Assembly (NCBI GenBank): GCA_949317995.1
Contig: OX439039.1
Location: 75,092,002-75,156,001, forward strand
DNA: 64,000 bases
DNA from: Acholoe squamosa
Lineage: Eukaryota > Annelida > Polychaeta > Phyllodocida > Polynoidae
Reading direction: 5' to 3'
Position 1 is the stretch's first letter. Every line of letters starts with the position of its first letter. Below, piece by piece: positions 62,700-64,000 of the stretch. A model generated the notes under the pieces. It ran no database searches and had not been told where the DNA came from. It saw only the letters and a program-made list of their open reading frames with translations. A program made the translations under genes and the position numbers.

Positions 62700-62819
62700 C
62701 CTGGCTTGTGTCAGAGGTGTTAGTCCCAAAATAGCTACTCTTTAGGAGCTCCAGCATGAGCTTGTGATGTAGCTGCTGCTTATTCTTTATACATGTGTAT
62801 AAACATTTAAGGGATGTAT

Positions 62820-62905
62820 GACGCCTCCATTTCTGTTAGTAGCTCGAATTGATGCATCGATGCAGTACTGGCGAGGATAGTTGGCTGCACTTCATTGCTG
62901 CATCC
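62820..62905. mobile_element. Worn TTAA/GATGCA fragment
   Basis: GACGCCTCC, AATTGATGCATCGATGCAGT, ACTGGCGAGGATAG and CTTCATTGCTGCATCC follow the family order. Confidence 0.35.
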
Positions 62906-63639
62906 GGGGTAGACTGCTTCGGCGATTTTCGAGAGCCAAAGATTGATCCGTTCCTATACAAAACGTATTTAAGTGAGATTTTGTGGTCGGTCACTTTCAT
63001 CCCTGCACTTCCTTCGGTACAGAGCTGTCAAAAATGTAATTCCTCTCCAAGTTCCGATAAAATAATACCTTTTTGACCTTTTGGAAGCCAGTGAGGTGCA
63101 TTATTAATGAATAAGGAGAAATTCCCTCTATTCACTATGATTTTTTTCTTGTGCAGCTGGTATCCATCATCATAGCAGTTATCAGCCCTTATCTCAACAG
63201 TACAGAGCAAGTCATGCAAACATAGAACCTGTTGGATATTCCACTGAAAGTGACTGATTTTCCTCTCTTTGCCGAGGTTGAAGTCTTCTGGTTTTTACCT
63301 GATTTCAAGGATTTTCAGATTCCTATACCGTCCTATATGAAACCTACATCTAGGAGGACAAATTGGAGGGTTTCAGTGATTTTCGTCCTCAGTCACTTTC
63401 CTTCCTGTCTTTGAAATGATAGAGCACTATCAGAAGTTATCTTAACCTCTCTCACTAACTGGTTAACTGCTTTCCAAATGGACAAATTGTCGCCAATTCT
63501 CTTGGCCACTCCCGCAGCTACTCAAAACCCATCATTTCTCCCTCCATCAGCCGTTGACGTTCAGCAATGGCGCACATTTAGCGGACACTTTTGATTACTC
63601 AACTTTGAACTGGCCTGCCTTTGGTGGGTAAATTGCCTG
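62906..63639. other. No gene seen
   Basis: Unique sequence. Two near-parallel blocks (GATTTTCGAGAGCCAAAGAT ... AGTGAGATTTTGTGG near 62920-62985 and TGATTTCAAGGATTTTCAGA ... near 63300) hint at an old duplication also echoed near 3550-3625, but nothing firm can be stated. Confidence 0.35.
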
Positions 63640-63860
63640 GACACGCCACATTGCCCCTGCGGCCTCGGCGTGATAATAGCGGATTTGTGGCGCACGGAGA
63701 CGAGGCGGAAAGCCGCGAGCTGCTCGCGAGCTTCTCGCCCAGAGACTAATGCGGCATGAGCGACTCGCGGCCACGGCCCGGCGGCCATGGACAAAGCCCT
63801 GGTCAGTGGACAGGGTGAGGGGACATTGTCCAACTCTCCCCACTCCAGCTCTACCCTTCT
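63640..63860 (+). promoter_or_regulatory. CpG-rich segment with a strong start context (candidate first exon)
   Basis: Base composition shifts to strongly CpG-rich (GGCCTCGGCGTG, GGCGGAAAGCCGCGAGC, CACGGCCCGGCGGCCATGG). GCGGCCATGG at 63781-63790 is a near-ideal vertebrate-style start context. The frame begins MDKALVSGQ and meets possible donors CTG|GTCAGT (63801) and AGG|GTGAGG (63814). A promoter with a short first exon on the plus strand would explain this. There is no protein match that I can recognise, so it is only a candidate. Confidence 0.3.
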
Positions 63861-63887
63861 TCATCCCTTTAACCAGTTAGACCTTAA

Positions 63888-64000
63888 CCCTTTAAGGCCG
63901 CTAATGCAGGAGTGCATCATGCCTATTTCAAGGGCCGCTAATGCAGGAGTGCATCATGCCTTTTTCAAGGGCCGCTAATGCAGGAGTGCATCATGCCTAT
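63888..64000. repeat. 37-bp tandem array made from the end of the TTAA/GATGCA element (continues past the window)
   Basis: TTAACCCTTTAAGGCCGCTA begins a normal element tip. The block TTCAAGGGCCGCTAATGCAG, GAGTGCATCATGCCTAT then repeats with 37-bp spacing (63928, 63965 and on to the window edge). This is the outer-arm module of the family repeated head to tail. Confidence 0.8.

Overview
This window looks like nuclear DNA from an animal, probably a marine invertebrate. It has one spliced host exon with AG/GT borders, tRNA-derived and other short retroposons, non-LTR retrotransposons, microsatellites, and many small palindromic elements. I cannot name the phylum from the sequence alone. There is no operon structure, rRNA, CRISPR array or phage. 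Almost every short ORF in the window is noise or a shadow.

The host gene evidence is one clean exon (23399-23731, + strand, 111 codons, phase 0 at both ends). It encodes part of a ubiquitin-specific protease catalytic domain resembling USP31/USP43. The flanking sequence reads as repeat-filled intron. Two further places might hold coding or promoter sequence: a GC-richer reading frame on the minus strand at 62205-62440, and a CpG-rich stretch with a strong start context near 63787. Neither is proven.

Mobile DNA fills the rest. Two non-LTR retrotransposons (CR1/L2/Jockey-like) lie on the minus strand. One enters from the left edge with an intact endonuclease reading frame (1-1388). The other is a 5'-truncated copy with an open 800-codon reverse transcriptase frame (53061-55829), and its exact target duplication can be read. 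There is a probable solo LTR with a TATA box (27539-28014), a tRNA-headed SINE with a 13-bp target duplication (24496-24902), a second retroposon family ending in ACTC-type tails, and at least eight families of non-autonomous DNA elements with terminal inverted repeats.

The most distinctive component is a family of TTAA-bounded elements of about 210-260 bp, called here the 'TTAA/GATGCA family'. They begin TTAA-CCCTTTAAGGG and end with its complement. Inside they carry two or three further inverted repeats, so a single strand could fold into a cloverleaf. There are roughly ten good copies and as many decayed ones. Their modules have been amplified into tandem arrays at 14216-14437, 43632-44056 and 63888-64000. 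At least five copies carry later insertions of other elements, one of them nested three deep.

Other landmarks: a 1.6-kb array of a 38/39-bp satellite (18545-20170), whose GAGCAGCTC core also occurs 13 times elsewhere in the window; an array of about 60-bp diverged units (32158-32600); a segmental duplication of about 2.1 kb (49394-51537 and 51786-56469) in which each copy has gained different transposons; and a nearly perfect 70-bp hairpin (59356-59425).
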